Shown: piece by piece, positions 1 to 7,959 of the stretch | How the letters are laid out: each line of letters begins with the position of its first letter | Position numbering within the stretch: position 1 is the first letter of the stretch | Assembly: GCA_942491345.1 (NCBI GenBank) | Contig: CALOAN010000053.1 | Location: 212,399-276,398 of the forward strand | Length of the DNA: 64,000 bases | From: JAHEEL01 sp942491345 | GTDB lineage: Bacteria; Actinomycetota; Acidimicrobiia; Spongiisociales; UBA5794 | Direction of reading: 5' to 3' | Made by a program: the position numbers and the translations under genes | The notes under the pieces: generated by a model | What the model was told of the DNA's origin: nothing | What the model saw: only the letters and a program-made list of their open reading frames with translations | Databases searched by the model: none

Positions 1-1067
1 TCACGGTAGCTCCTGCTCCTCGACTTGTAGATGAGGATGTGGAATGGGCAGTTCATGGGCTTGACGTAGTACTGCTGCTCCCCGTCGAGCTCCATCGCGG
101 GATACATGCCCTCGGCGTAGAAGTCGAGGTGGCCGCTGGTCTTCCACAGGTCGGCTTTCGCAACATGTGGTGAGACGACGTACTCATAGCCATGGGCCAG
201 GTGTGTTCGGCGGCTGTAGTCCTCGATCTCCTTCCGGAGAAGGCCGCCTTTCGGATGCCACACTGCCAGCCCGCTCCCAAGATCGGATGGGAACGAGTAG
301 AGATCGAGTTCAACACCGAGGCGGCGGTGGTCCCGCTTCTCAGCTTCTTCGAGGCGGTTGAGGTACTTTCGGAGTGCCTTCCGGTCTTCCCAGGCAGTCC
401 CGTAGATACGCTGGAGTTGCGGCTTGTTCTCGTCCCCGCGCCAGTAGGCGCCCGCTGAGCGCATCAGCTTCACTGCTTTGAGGCGTCCGGTTGACGAAAC
501 GTGAGGGCCGCGGCAGAGATCGACGAACGCGTCGTTTCGGTAGATCGACACCTCGCTCGCTCCCGCGCCCTCAGCCTCGTCAACGCCGCGAATGATCTCA
601 GACTTGAACGGCTGATCCTCAAACATCTCGAGGGCCTCGTCGATCGAAAGGGATTCGCGTTCGAAGCTCTGGTTGATCTCGATGATCTCGGCCATGCGCT
701 CTTCTATCCGCTCGAGATCTTCCGGGGTGAACGGCCGACCGATGTCGAAGTCGTAGTAGAACCCGTCTGTGATCGGCGGGCCAATCGCAAACGTTGCGCC
801 CGGAAAAAGGTCGAGGACGGCTTGTGCCATGACATGGGCCGCCGAGTGCCGGAGAACGGCACGACCCTCGTCCGTGTTCTCGGTGATCACCGAGAATGCC
901 CCGTCCCGATCGATTGGGCGGCTGAGATCCAGCGTCTCACCGTCGACGGTCACCGCAACAGCGGCGCGTGCAAGGCCCGTCCCGATGGACGCAGCCACGT
1001 CATAGCCGGTCGTTCCGTCTTCGTACGCTCGCTGGGATCCGTCGGGAAGGGTGAGTTGAATTGCCAT
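1..1067 (-). CDS. thrS: Threonyl-tRNA synthetase, 5' part (truncated by window edge)
   Basis: Charges tRNA-Thr in the cytoplasm. The reverse strand is open from an ATG at 1067 to the window edge (about 355 codons, stop outside the window). The N-terminal TGS-like domain starts MAIQLTLPDGSQRAYEDG. The editing domain follows, with HSAAHVMAQAV (the HxxxH zinc/editing site) and the matching SAGAYWRGDENKPQLQRIYG segment. The catalytic core then begins, with GYEYVVSPHVAKADLWKTSG, MYPAMELDGEQQYYVKPMNC and PFHILIYKSRSRSYR, which are class II motif 1-2 surroundings including the zinc-ligand Cys of MNCP. The C-terminal part of the core and the anticodon-binding domain lie outside. The gene is divergent from the phosphotransferase at 1283. 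No T-box leader fits in the short space upstream. Identity is very secure. Confidence 0.97.
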   Translation of the reverse strand, partial: MAIQLTLPDGSQRAYEDGTTGYDVAASIGTGLARAAVAVTVDGETLDLSRPIDRDGAFSVITENTDEGRAVLRHSAAHVMAQAVLDLFPGATFAIGPPITDGFYYDFDIGRPFTPEDLERIEERMAEIIEINQSFERESLSIDEALEMFEDQPFKSEIIRGVDEAEGAGASEVSIYRNDAFVDLCRGPHVSSTGRLKAVKLMRSAGAYWRGDENKPQLQRIYGTAWEDRKALRKYLNRLEEAEKRDHRRLGVELDLYSFPSDLGSGLAVWHPKGGLLRKEIEDYSRRTHLAHGYEYVVSPHVAKADLWKTSGHLDFYAEGMYPAMELDGEQQYYVKPMNCPFHILIYKSRSRSYR

Positions 1068-1282
1068 GTTGGACGCTCGCAGGAATCGGGGAACACAAGG
1101 CTACATCCTTCGCAAGTTGATGCGGAGCATGAGACAATGGTGGCACGAGGACTGGAGGGATCATCGACGCGTACACACTCGCGGAACGCATCGCCGGCGG
1201 GGACCGATTCCAGGATCTGACCCGGCCGACGAAGGCGCTTGCCACGAACTATCACTTCCGCATCTGGCGGAGCGACGGCAGT

Positions 1283-2020
1283 GTGCTGCTCAAGGTCTAC
1301 GGAACGCCGGCGCGGGAACGGCGGGAATCCCACGCTCTCACCGCGCTGAGCGGACGACCCGGCATTCCCGTCAAGCTCGACGGAGCGAGCACCGAGGAGG
1401 AGTCCTGGGCGCTGTTCGCAGACCCCGGTCAGTGGACCCTCGGATCGCTCCCGGAGAGCCCGGAGGTCGCCCGGCGTGCCGGGGCGTTGCTCCAGAGCGT
1501 CCACAATTCGGACCCGACCAAGCTGTCCAATCTCTCTCGTGGTATCGACGCGGAGTGGATCGACGTCGATCATGCCTCGACGATCCGGCGCCTCGCCCGC
1601 TACCGGCGCCGAGTCGGCATCGATGCCGAGCTCTACGCCGATGTCGCCGCGGTTCCGGCGCCCGAGGCCTCAGGTCCCCTGTCGGCGCATACCGATCCGA
1701 CACCGGAGCACTTCGTGGTTGACGAAGACGGCGCCGTCACACTGGTGGACTGGGAGTGGGCCACCCTTGCCCCTCCGGAGTGGGACCTCTCGAAGGCCGT
1801 GTGGCTGTTGGACATGCAGTCCGGTCCGAGAGCGGCCGAAGCCCTCCAGCAAGGCTACGGGCGGATGCTGGGCCAGATTCAACTCAGCCGATGGATCGTC
1901 TACCACGCGGCCATGCAACTGGTCTACGAAGCGGAGCAGCGCATGTCCGACCATGGAGCCGATGCCTACGCCGCCACGGTCGCCGAACTGAGGAAGGCCG
2001 CAGCTTTCGGGAACCCGTAG
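1283..2020 (+). CDS. Aminoglycoside phosphotransferase (APH)-family kinase
   Basis: Small-molecule kinase-like protein of the APH/choline kinase fold; substrate unknown. The catalytic loop reads SAHTDPTPEHFVV, keeping the catalytic Asp of HxDxxxxN but with His where Asn is usual. The second metal-binding Asp is in VDWEWATLAPPEWDL. The GTG at 1283 is the first standard start codon, but it begins inside a beta strand (VLLKVYG). The same frame is open and clearly coding upstream to about 1133, adding residues such as TYALAERIAGGDRFQDLTRP with a GGAGGG at 1154-1159. The true protein is therefore probably about 40 residues longer and starts at a non-standard codon (ATC near 1160-1163), or an indel has removed the start. 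Ends in TAG at 2020. Confidence 0.8.
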   Translation: MLLKVYGTPARERRESHALTALSGRPGIPVKLDGASTEEESWALFADPGQWTLGSLPESPEVARRAGALLQSVHNSDPTKLSNLSRGIDAEWIDVDHASTIRRLARYRRRVGIDAELYADVAAVPAPEASGPLSAHTDPTPEHFVVDEDGAVTLVDWEWATLAPPEWDLSKAVWLLDMQSGPRAAEALQQGYGRMLGQIQLSRWIVYHAAMQLVYEAEQRMSDHGADAYAATVAELRKAAAFGNP

Positions 2021-2171
2021 ACGCCGGGCGTCCCAGCCCTCCTTGGAAGCCGGCTACCGCGATCAACGCAAGAGCTGATTTGCCCGGTCCGCGGCGGCGG
2101 CTGATGGAAATACCGGGAGATTTCGCGCTCCGGACATAACATCGAGTCGTCGTAGGAGCCAGGAGACTCGG

Positions 2172-2384
2172 ATGTTTGAGATTGCGATCGCGTCGGTGTT
2201 CATCGCTGTTGCCTTCGTCGCCGTCGGGACATCGTCCCGCTCGACCGCTGCGGCGCCCGTGATGGAGCTACAGCCCTTCTACAGCAAGGAAGAGCCGCTC
2301 GCCGACCTCCCGTGCCCGTGGTGTCTCGCGCAGACTCACGAGAACGACACGGGCTGCCCGTCGTGCGGCCAACCGTTCGGCTAG
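2172..2384 (+). CDS. Small membrane-anchored zinc-ribbon protein
   Basis: A 70-residue protein. It has an N-terminal hydrophobic helix (residues about 3-19, FEIAIASVFIAVAFVAVG) and then a C-terminal zinc ribbon with two Cys pairs, CPWC and CPSC, spaced 14 residues apart. A purine-rich GGAG lies 8-10 nt before the ATG. No family is recognised; such one-helix plus rubredoxin-like knuckle proteins are often hypothetical. It sits alone between the phosphotransferase and the convergent mshD. Confidence 0.7.
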   Translation: MFEIAIASVFIAVAFVAVGTSSRSTAAAPVMELQPFYSKEEPLADLPCPWCLAQTHENDTGCPSCGQPFG

Positions 2385-2412
2385 CAACGTGGCTTGCGAA
2401 GCGTAGGGCTCG

Positions 2413-3267
2413 CTAGCCACGATCGGCCGGGACCATCTCCCGGCTTCGGAAGTCCTCTACGAGACCCAGAACCTCGTAGAGGCCCACCGCAGGGCGGTTG
2501 TCTTCGTCGACCCACGCACGTGCCGTCACGGCGCCGTTAGCCGCCATCGCCGCATAGCCGCGCTGTGCGAGCGCCCGTCCGATCCCCAAACCAGACCGGT
2601 CTGGGTCTACAGCGAGGACGTACACCTCGCCGACTGCCTGTTCCTCATGTTTCGTCATACAGAATCCGACAATGCGCTCCCCTGATCGAGCGACGTGCAC
2701 TCCCATAGGGTCGAACCACGCGAGCGTCATCAGCGAACGGAACCCTTCGACAGTCATCGAACCTTGCTCGCGGTGGTTCGCGAACGCACTGTTGTTGACA
2801 GCGACGATGCCCTCGACGTCGCTCACGGTCATCGGGCCGATCGAGATGCCGGGCACTGATGCCAACACAGCGGTCGGCATCGGTCCCGACATCCGGAGAA
2901 CAGCCCGGCCCTGGATGTACCCGAGGCGGCCCGCGGCATCAACCTGTCCCGGCCGGAACGCCCAGAAGCTGTGGGGCTCCTCGGTCGAGATCAATCCAGT
3001 GGCTCGCTCAACGGCCGCCTTCTCGTCGTTCGCTGTCCGCCTTCTCGGTGCAACCGCAGCCTCGATTGCCCAATGCCCGTGGCCGGCATGCCACGCGGCA
3101 ACGGCAACCAGGCAGAGGCCCTCACCATCACTCCACACCCCGACTCGGTTCATCTCCCGGCCCAGCGTCGTGACCTTGTTCTCGGAGAGTGGAGGATGTC
3201 CGTCGGCGTCGGCCACCTCGGCGAGGAACTCACGGACATCGGCAACGTTGTAGGGCGCTGATCGCAT
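2413..3267 (-). CDS. mshD: Mycothiol synthase (GNAT acetyltransferase)
   Basis: MshD transfers acetyl from acetyl-CoA to Cys-GlcN-Ins, the last step of mycothiol synthesis, in the cytoplasm. The 284-residue length and tandem-GNAT layout fit the family (about 300 aa). The C-terminal GNAT half holds the typical MshD sequence VNNSAFANHREQG, the WFDPMGVHVA strand, GFCMTKHEE, the acetyl-CoA loop GEVYVLAVDPDRSGLGIGRA and the closing VDEDNRPAVGLYEVLGLV. The N-terminal half is degenerate, as in known MshD. ATG at 3267. Divergent from the patatin gene with a 53-bp gap. Mycothiol is an actinobacterial thiol, so this gene supports the taxonomic call. Confidence 0.88.
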   Translation of the reverse strand: MRSAPYNVADVREFLAEVADADGHPPLSENKVTTLGREMNRVGVWSDGEGLCLVAVAAWHAGHGHWAIEAAVAPRRRTANDEKAAVERATGLISTEEPHSFWAFRPGQVDAAGRLGYIQGRAVLRMSGPMPTAVLASVPGISIGPMTVSDVEGIVAVNNSAFANHREQGSMTVEGFRSLMTLAWFDPMGVHVARSGERIVGFCMTKHEEQAVGEVYVLAVDPDRSGLGIGRALAQRGYAAMAANGAVTARAWVDEDNRPAVGLYEVLGLVEDFRSREMVPADRG

Positions 3268-3320
3268 GCCGCCACGATACGGTCGGACAAAGTCCCGGGC
3301 GAACGCCGTATCCTCCCCTC

Positions 3321-4277
3321 ATGAGTTCGGTAGGTCTCGTACTCGGTGGTGGAGGAATCACCGGTGCCTCGTATCATTTCGGGACGCTCTTCGCGCTCCA
3401 AATGGCCACGGGTTGGGACGCAACGAGTGCCGATGTGGTGATCGGGACGTCGTCGGGTTCGTTCATCGCCGCGCTCATACGCGGTGGCGCTCTCAACCTC
3501 GACACGATGGTCGGAGAATCCCGTCACAACGACGAGGTCGTGAAATGGCTGTCCGGCAACGTCTACCAGCGAATCCGTCCCCGGGGCCTGATGCGTTGGG
3601 TCCGGCAGGGAATTGTTCCGAGCATCACCCGCCCGGGACTCGGTGTCGTCCTCGGCAGCCCAGGGATCTACTCCACCGATGCCCTTGTCGGCTGGGTCGA
3701 GAACAGCCTCGGAGACCTCGCCGACGGTTGGCCCGAACTCCCGACGGTGATCGTCGCCTACGACCTCGACAGCCGAACTCGCGTTCCGTTTGGGACCGAG
3801 GCAGCTCCCGTGGTATCGCTCAAACAGGCCGTTGCTGCATCCAGCGCCGTCCCGTTCGTCTACGAACCCGTCACGATTGACGGCCGCACTTACGCGGACG
3901 GCGGGGTGACTTCTGGAACCAGCGTCGACCTCCTTCTTGCCAATCCGGAGCCGCTCGATCTTGTGATCATCGTGGCACCGATGGCCGCGACGAGCACCCG
4001 CCACGGCGGAAGGTTCTATGAGGACCTCCTGGATCGCGCAGGGCGGACTGCTCTCGCCTCCGAGATCGATCTGTTGAAGGCCGAGTGGCCCGATACCGAC
4101 GTGCTCGTACTCCGTCCCGACGAGCGGGTGCTCGAGATCTCTCGACCCAACCCTATGTCGGTCGAGGCCGCCGTCCCGTCATTCCTCGCAACGCTGCGTT
4201 CCATGCGTGACGAACTGGCCCATCCATCGACCTGGGAAGTCCTCGAACGCCACATCGTGGATCACGTGCCCGCATAA
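3321..4277 (+). CDS. Patatin-like phospholipase family protein
   Basis: Predicted serine lipid acyl hydrolase of 318 residues. It has the glycine-rich oxyanion loop LVLGGGGITGASYH at the N-terminus, the nucleophile elbow IGTSSGS (GxSxG, Ser about 44) and the catalytic Asp in YADGGV (about residue 194), so the Ser-Asp dyad is complete. No signal peptide is seen; it is probably cytoplasmic or membrane-peripheral. Start chosen at ATG 3321 because the oxyanion loop begins nine residues later, as in the family; the open frame upstream overlaps mshD and is not coding. Convergent with the tyrosine phenol-lyase gene across the 14-bp-unit hairpin. Confidence 0.9.
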   Translation: MSSVGLVLGGGGITGASYHFGTLFALQMATGWDATSADVVIGTSSGSFIAALIRGGALNLDTMVGESRHNDEVVKWLSGNVYQRIRPRGLMRWVRQGIVPSITRPGLGVVLGSPGIYSTDALVGWVENSLGDLADGWPELPTVIVAYDLDSRTRVPFGTEAAPVVSLKQAVAASSAVPFVYEPVTIDGRTYADGGVTSGTSVDLLLANPEPLDLVIIVAPMAATSTRHGGRFYEDLLDRAGRTALASEIDLLKAEWPDTDVLVLRPDERVLEISRPNPMSVEAAVPSFLATLRSMRDELAHPSTWEVLERHIVDHVPA

Positions 4278-4367
4278 CACCTCGGACAGTTCCACAGTTA
4301 CGAACCCGGCCATGGTCGGCGCGATAATCCTGATCAGCCTCCCGACCTTGATTTGACCGGGCGAGAA

Positions 4368-4494
4368 CTGAGACACGAGATGCTAGACACGAGACGCTAG
4401 ACACGAGACGCGAGACACGAGACTCCGCACGGACTCAAGTCTCAAACCTCAGGTCTCGAGTCTCAGGTCTCGAGTCTCGGATCTCGTGTCTAGC
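4368..4494. repeat. Long hairpin built of eight 14-bp units
   Basis: Left arm, four consecutive 14-bp units: 4368-4381, 4382-4395, 4396-4409 and 4410-4423 (the middle ones read GCTAGACACGAGAC). A 15-bp spacer follows (4424-4438). Right arm, four 14-bp units of the reverse complement at 4439-4452, 4453-4466, 4467-4480 and 4481-4494 (the last reads ATCTCGTGTCTAGC). It sits exactly between two convergent genes and runs into the last codons of the minus-strand gene, so it may act as a bidirectional terminator. No T-run follows either arm. The tandem-plus-inverted order suggests growth by unit duplication. Confidence 0.85.
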
Positions 4495-5878
4495 TACTCA
4501 ATTCCTCGAACCTCGCCTGGAAGAATCGCAGCGACTCGGGTTCGTACGTGAACCTCAAGCCCTTGATGTCGTGCCGGTGCTCAAAGACCTCGATCACCGA
4601 TTCGGCGGTGACATCCATGTGGGACTGGGTGTAGACCCGACGCGGGATCGTGAGGCGCACCAACTCCAGATTGGGCCGGCGGTTCTCCCCGGTTTCCGGG
4701 TTGCGCCCTGCGGACACGATTCCCCGTTCCATGCCGCGGACCCCCGAATCCCGGTAGATAGCGGCGGCGAGTGCCTGCGCCGGGAAATGATCCTGCGGCA
4801 TGTGGTCGAGGATCTCGGTGGCGTTGAGAAACACTCCGTGTCCACCGATCGGCCGAACGACGGGGATGCCGGCGTCGATGAGCTTGCGTCCCAGGTATTG
4901 AACCTGGCCAACTCGGGCCCACACGTGATCGTCGGTCTCGACCATCTCCCGGATGCCCTGAGCCAATGCCTCCATGTCGCGCCCTGACATGCCGCCGTAG
5001 GTATGCAAGCCTTCGAACGCAACCAGCAGGGCACGCGCTTGGCGGGCAAGCTCCGGATCTCGGAGAGCGAGGAAGCCGCCGATGTTCACGAGGTTGTCCT
5101 TCTTCGACGAAACCGTCGCGCCATCCGAATACGAGGCGATCTCGCGCAGGATCTCAGCGACCGACCGGTCGGCGTAACCCGCTTCGCGTTGCTGGATGAA
5201 GTAGGCATTCTCGAGGGCGCGAGTTGCGTCGAGCATCACGAGGATGTCGTTCGATCGGCAGTACTCGTAGACCTCGCGCAAGTTCGCCATCGAAGCCGGC
5301 TGCCCACCCGCCATGTTGACGTTTGTCTCGAACGAGACATACGGCACGCGTTCGGCGCCGTACTCGTCCACCACCGCACGAAGCTTCTCGACGTCGACGT
5401 TTCCTTTGAAGGGGAACTCGCTCGCCGGATCGTGTGCCTCGTCGATGATGACGTCGACAAACAGGCCTCCGGCATACTCCTGATGGAACCGAGTCGTCGT
5501 GAAGTACATGTTTCCCGGGACCACGTCTCCGGGTTTGATGAGAATCTGGCTCAGAAGATGCTCGGCACCTCTCCCCTGGTGCGTCGGGATCAACTCCTCA
5601 TACCCGTAGACGTCGTGGACGGCGTCAACCAGCTTGTAGAAGCTGTCGGCACCGGCGTACGACTCGTCGCCGAGCATCAGGGCCGACCATTGGCGATCGG
5701 ACATCGCGGACGTGCCAGAGTCGGTGAGCAGGTCGATGTAGACGTCGGCAGCCTTGAGCAGGAACGTGTTGAATCCTGCCTCGTGAATCGCTCGCTCGCG
5801 ATCCTCGCGTGTTGTCATCGAGATGGGTTCGACCATCTTGATCTTCCACGGTTCCGCCCAGCTTCGATGATCGGTCAC
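4490..5878 (-). CDS. tpl: Tyrosine phenol-lyase (beta-tyrosinase), tryptophanase family
   Basis: PLP enzyme splitting L-tyrosine into phenol, pyruvate and ammonia. 462 residues, the family's normal length. PLP lysine is in VSSKKDNLVNIGG (K260). Other conserved residues are Y74 (DESYAGADSF), D217 and R220 (MLDATRALENAYF). It is called TPL rather than tryptophanase because the substrate-specific residues follow TPL: Thr in MYFTTTRFHQE (TPL Thr124; tryptophanase has Asp), Arg in VRGMERGIVSAGRN (TPL Arg381; tryptophanase has Ile) and the Phe pair in LRFFQARF (TPL Phe448/449). The gene starts 10 nt after the gamma-lyase-family gene and is surely co-transcribed with it. The final codons lie in the 14-bp-unit hairpin. 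Family is certain; the substrate call is by residue reading. Confidence 0.88.
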   Translation of the reverse strand: MTDHRSWAEPWKIKMVEPISMTTREDRERAIHEAGFNTFLLKAADVYIDLLTDSGTSAMSDRQWSALMLGDESYAGADSFYKLVDAVHDVYGYEELIPTHQGRGAEHLLSQILIKPGDVVPGNMYFTTTRFHQEYAGGLFVDVIIDEAHDPASEFPFKGNVDVEKLRAVVDEYGAERVPYVSFETNVNMAGGQPASMANLREVYEYCRSNDILVMLDATRALENAYFIQQREAGYADRSVAEILREIASYSDGATVSSKKDNLVNIGGFLALRDPELARQARALLVAFEGLHTYGGMSGRDMEALAQGIREMVETDDHVWARVGQVQYLGRKLIDAGIPVVRPIGGHGVFLNATEILDHMPQDHFPAQALAAAIYRDSGVRGMERGIVSAGRNPETGENRRPNLELVRLTIPRRVYTQSHMDVTAESVIEVFEHRHDIKGLRFTYEPESLRFFQARFEELSS

Positions 5879-5888
5879 AGTCTTCTCC

Positions 5889-7163
5889 TCAGATCGCGTC
5901 GAGCGCGTTCGCGATGTCGTGAATCAGGTCGTCGGGGTTCTCCACGCCGATCGAGAGCCGCACCAGCGCACCGTTGACGCTCAGCTTCTTCTTCTCGTCG
6001 GGGTCGACACCGGTGTGGGTCATCGTCGCCGGATGCTCCACGAGCGTCTCGGTGCTTCCGAGGCTGACGGCCAGATGGATCAGGCTCAACGAATCGATGA
6101 ATCGGAAGGCTTCTTTCTCTCCTCCATCGATCCAGAACGAGATCATCGCACCCGGGCCTTCCGCCTGTTCCCGATAGATTTCGTAGCCGGGGTCGCCGTC
6201 GCGCAGGAGGCCGAGGTAGCGCACCTCGGCGACCTTTGGGTGGGTCGCCAGGAACGTTGCGATACGCTCCGCCGTCGCGGTCTCGCGCCGCATTCGGAGA
6301 TCCAGGGTCTCGAGGCTTCTCATCATCAGCCACGAGTTCAGCGGGGTCGCCATACTCCCCAGGACCGTGCGCATCCCTGCGACCTTGCCCATGAGGTCTT
6401 TGCTGCCGAGGACGGCGCCGGCGATGAGATCGGAGTGGCCCCCGATGTACTTCGTTGCGGAGTAGATGACGAGATCCGCGCCGTGTTGGAGTGGGTGCTG
6501 CCAGAGCGGTCCAAGGAACGTGTTGTCGACCGCCACCGGAACGCGTTGGCCGGGCTCCGAATGACGATCGGCGATCCGGCGGGCCATGGCGATGGAGAAA
6601 AGATCGTTGGTCGGGTTGGCGGGGGTCTCCATCAGGATCGCTGCGAGACGTCTGCCGCTCATCACCGCGTCGAGTTCCGCGTCGACGTCACCTTCTGTCA
6701 TCGTGGGTTCCCACTCGACCGGTCGCACGCCGAATTCGGGCAGGACGTCGTGCACGAAATGGTCGGTCCCGCCGTAGAGGGGAGCGGTGTGAAGCAGAAC
6801 ATCTCCCGGCCGAACGAATGCAAGGATCGTTGTCGTGATCGCCGCCATCCCGGACGCGAAGACGAGGCCTCGCTCGGCTCCGTCCCACAGCGTCAGCCGG
6901 TTCTCGAGAATCTCCAGGTCCGGGTTGTTGAGGCGGCTGTAGATCAGGCCCAGCTTCTCCCCCGGTTCGGCGTCGGCGGAACCCTCCGCAAGTTCGAAGA
7001 ACCGTTTCCCCTCTGCTGCGGATTCGAAAACGAAGGTCGACGTCTGGAAGATCGGGCTTTTGATGGCACCTTCGGACCACTCCGGTCGGTATCCGTAGCT
7101 CATCATCAGGCTCTCGGGGGCGAGTTTCCTGCCTGCGATGCTGTCGTCGTACTCGTCTCGCAA
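5889..7163 (-). CDS. Cys/Met-metabolism PLP enzyme (methionine gamma-lyase / cystathionine gamma-synthase family)
   Basis: 424-residue fold-type I PLP enzyme. It has the phosphate-binding YSR (75-77, in LIYSRLNNPDLE), the PLP-contact segment FASGMAAITT, the stacking Tyr in PLYGGTD, the Asp in AVDNTFLGP and the Schiff-base lysine in IYSATKYIGGHSD (K238). Canonical methionine gamma-lyases carry a Cys two residues after that Tyr (LYGCT); here it is Gly, so the exact substrate is open (methionine, homocysteine, cystathionine or another gamma- or beta-substituted amino acid). First gene of an operon with tpl, divergent from an Lrp-type regulator; the set looks catabolic. ATG at 7163. Confidence 0.88.
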   Translation of the reverse strand: MRDEYDDSIAGRKLAPESLMMSYGYRPEWSEGAIKSPIFQTSTFVFESAAEGKRFFELAEGSADAEPGEKLGLIYSRLNNPDLEILENRLTLWDGAERGLVFASGMAAITTTILAFVRPGDVLLHTAPLYGGTDHFVHDVLPEFGVRPVEWEPTMTEGDVDAELDAVMSGRRLAAILMETPANPTNDLFSIAMARRIADRHSEPGQRVPVAVDNTFLGPLWQHPLQHGADLVIYSATKYIGGHSDLIAGAVLGSKDLMGKVAGMRTVLGSMATPLNSWLMMRSLETLDLRMRRETATAERIATFLATHPKVAEVRYLGLLRDGDPGYEIYREQAEGPGAMISFWIDGGEKEAFRFIDSLSLIHLAVSLGSTETLVEHPATMTHTGVDPDEKKKLSVNGALVRLSIGVENPDDLIHDIANALDAI

Positions 7164-7286
7164 CGTATCTTCCTTCCGTGCGCTGTACGTCGATACGGGC
7201 GTTTCCCCGCACAGACCACATTCCTATTGGTCTATTGTGGGGTATTGTTCCACGGAAGGCCACCCACACCGCAGAGGATTCGCCGA
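7164..7286. promoter_or_regulatory. Divergent promoter region of the PLP-enzyme operon and its Lrp regulator
   Basis: A 123-bp gap between divergent starts. It contains a conspicuously AT-rich island at about 7225-7252 (TATTGGTCTATTGTGGGG then TATTGTTCC) in otherwise GC-rich DNA. The repeated TATTG (7226, 7234, 7243) is a reasonable Lrp/AsnC contact or promoter element, but no exact boxes are claimed. Confidence 0.45.
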
Positions 7287-7763
7287 ATGGCTGAAATACC
7301 AGCACTCGACCGAACGGATCACGCCATCATCGCCATCCTCCAGGAGAATGCGCGGCTGTCGAACAAGGAACTCGCGGCCAGAGTCGGCGTGGCTCCTTCT
7401 ACCTGCTCGGAGCGAATGCGGCGTCTCGAGTCTGAAGGTGTATTCACCGGTTTTCACGCCACCGTCGACCCCGGTGCCCTCGGAATCGGCCTTCAGGCCA
7501 TGATTGCGGTCCGCCTGAGACGGCATGCCGCCGAAGAGGTTGATGCGTTCCGCCGCCACGCGGCTTCGATGCCGGAGGTAGCGAGCGTGTCACATGTGAC
7601 AGGGCCAAACGACTTCCTCGTCCATGTGGTGGTGCGCGACGCAGATCATCTCCGTGACCTCGCCGTGAGCGGGTTCACGACCATGCGGGAGGTCGATCAC
7701 ATCGAAACGGCGCTGATCTTCGAGTACATGGCGAAAGGGACGCTGCCGAACTTGACGGAGTAG
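7287..7763 (+). CDS. Lrp/AsnC family transcriptional regulator
   Basis: 158 residues. The N-terminal winged helix has the classic pattern LDRTDHAIIAILQENARLSN, then ELAARVGVAPSTCSERMRRL as recognition region. A C-terminal RAM/ACT-like ligand domain follows (GLQAMIAVRLRR, VASVSHVTGPNDFLVHVVV). Start at ATG 7287, preceded by an AGAGGA, places the helix at the usual position; the open frame further upstream is antisense to the PLP gene. Divergent from the gamma-lyase/tpl operon, so it is the likely amino-acid-responsive regulator of it. Members of this family often sense the amino acid degraded by the neighbouring gene. Confidence 0.9.
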   Translation: MAEIPALDRTDHAIIAILQENARLSNKELAARVGVAPSTCSERMRRLESEGVFTGFHATVDPGALGIGLQAMIAVRLRRHAAEEVDAFRRHAASMPEVASVSHVTGPNDFLVHVVVRDADHLRDLAVSGFTTMREVDHIETALIFEYMAKGTLPNLTE

Positions 7764-7820
7764 CCAGCAGCCGTGCTCATCGCCGCGACCCAGCTCCCAA
7801 AGCTCCCTCGCCCACTCAAA

Positions 7821-7907
7821 CCTCATCTGCGCGATTCGGGCCCCAGAGCCCCCTCCGCCGCTGAAGCACCTCATCTGCGCGATTCGGGCCCCCAGAGCCC
7901 CCTCCGC
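7821..7907. repeat. Two 38-39 bp direct repeats
   Basis: Copies at 7821-7858 and 7869-7907 begin CCTCATCTGCGCGATTCGGG and end CCCCCTCCGC. They differ only by one extra C in the second. They lie in the gap between two convergent genes (lrp ends 7763, response regulator ends 7960). Direct, not inverted, so not a simple terminator; the rest of the gap shows no gene. Confidence 0.75.
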
Positions 7908-7959
7908 GTCGAGCTCCCGCTCGGGCGCGCCTCCCCCACTGCGTGGTGGAGGCTGATCC

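Noticed and set aside
4368..4494. CRISPR array
   Set aside because: Units are 14 bp with no spacers and half are inverted; no cas genes are present in the window.
4490..5878. Annotation as tryptophanase
   Set aside because: The residues that separate the two enzymes (Thr, Arg, Phe-Phe) match tyrosine phenol-lyase.
5919..7763. A 614-codon plus-strand frame ending in the Lrp gene
   Set aside because: All but the last 158 codons are antisense to the gamma-lyase-family gene and read as arginine/histidine-rich shadow sequence; the Lrp domain begins at ATG 7287.
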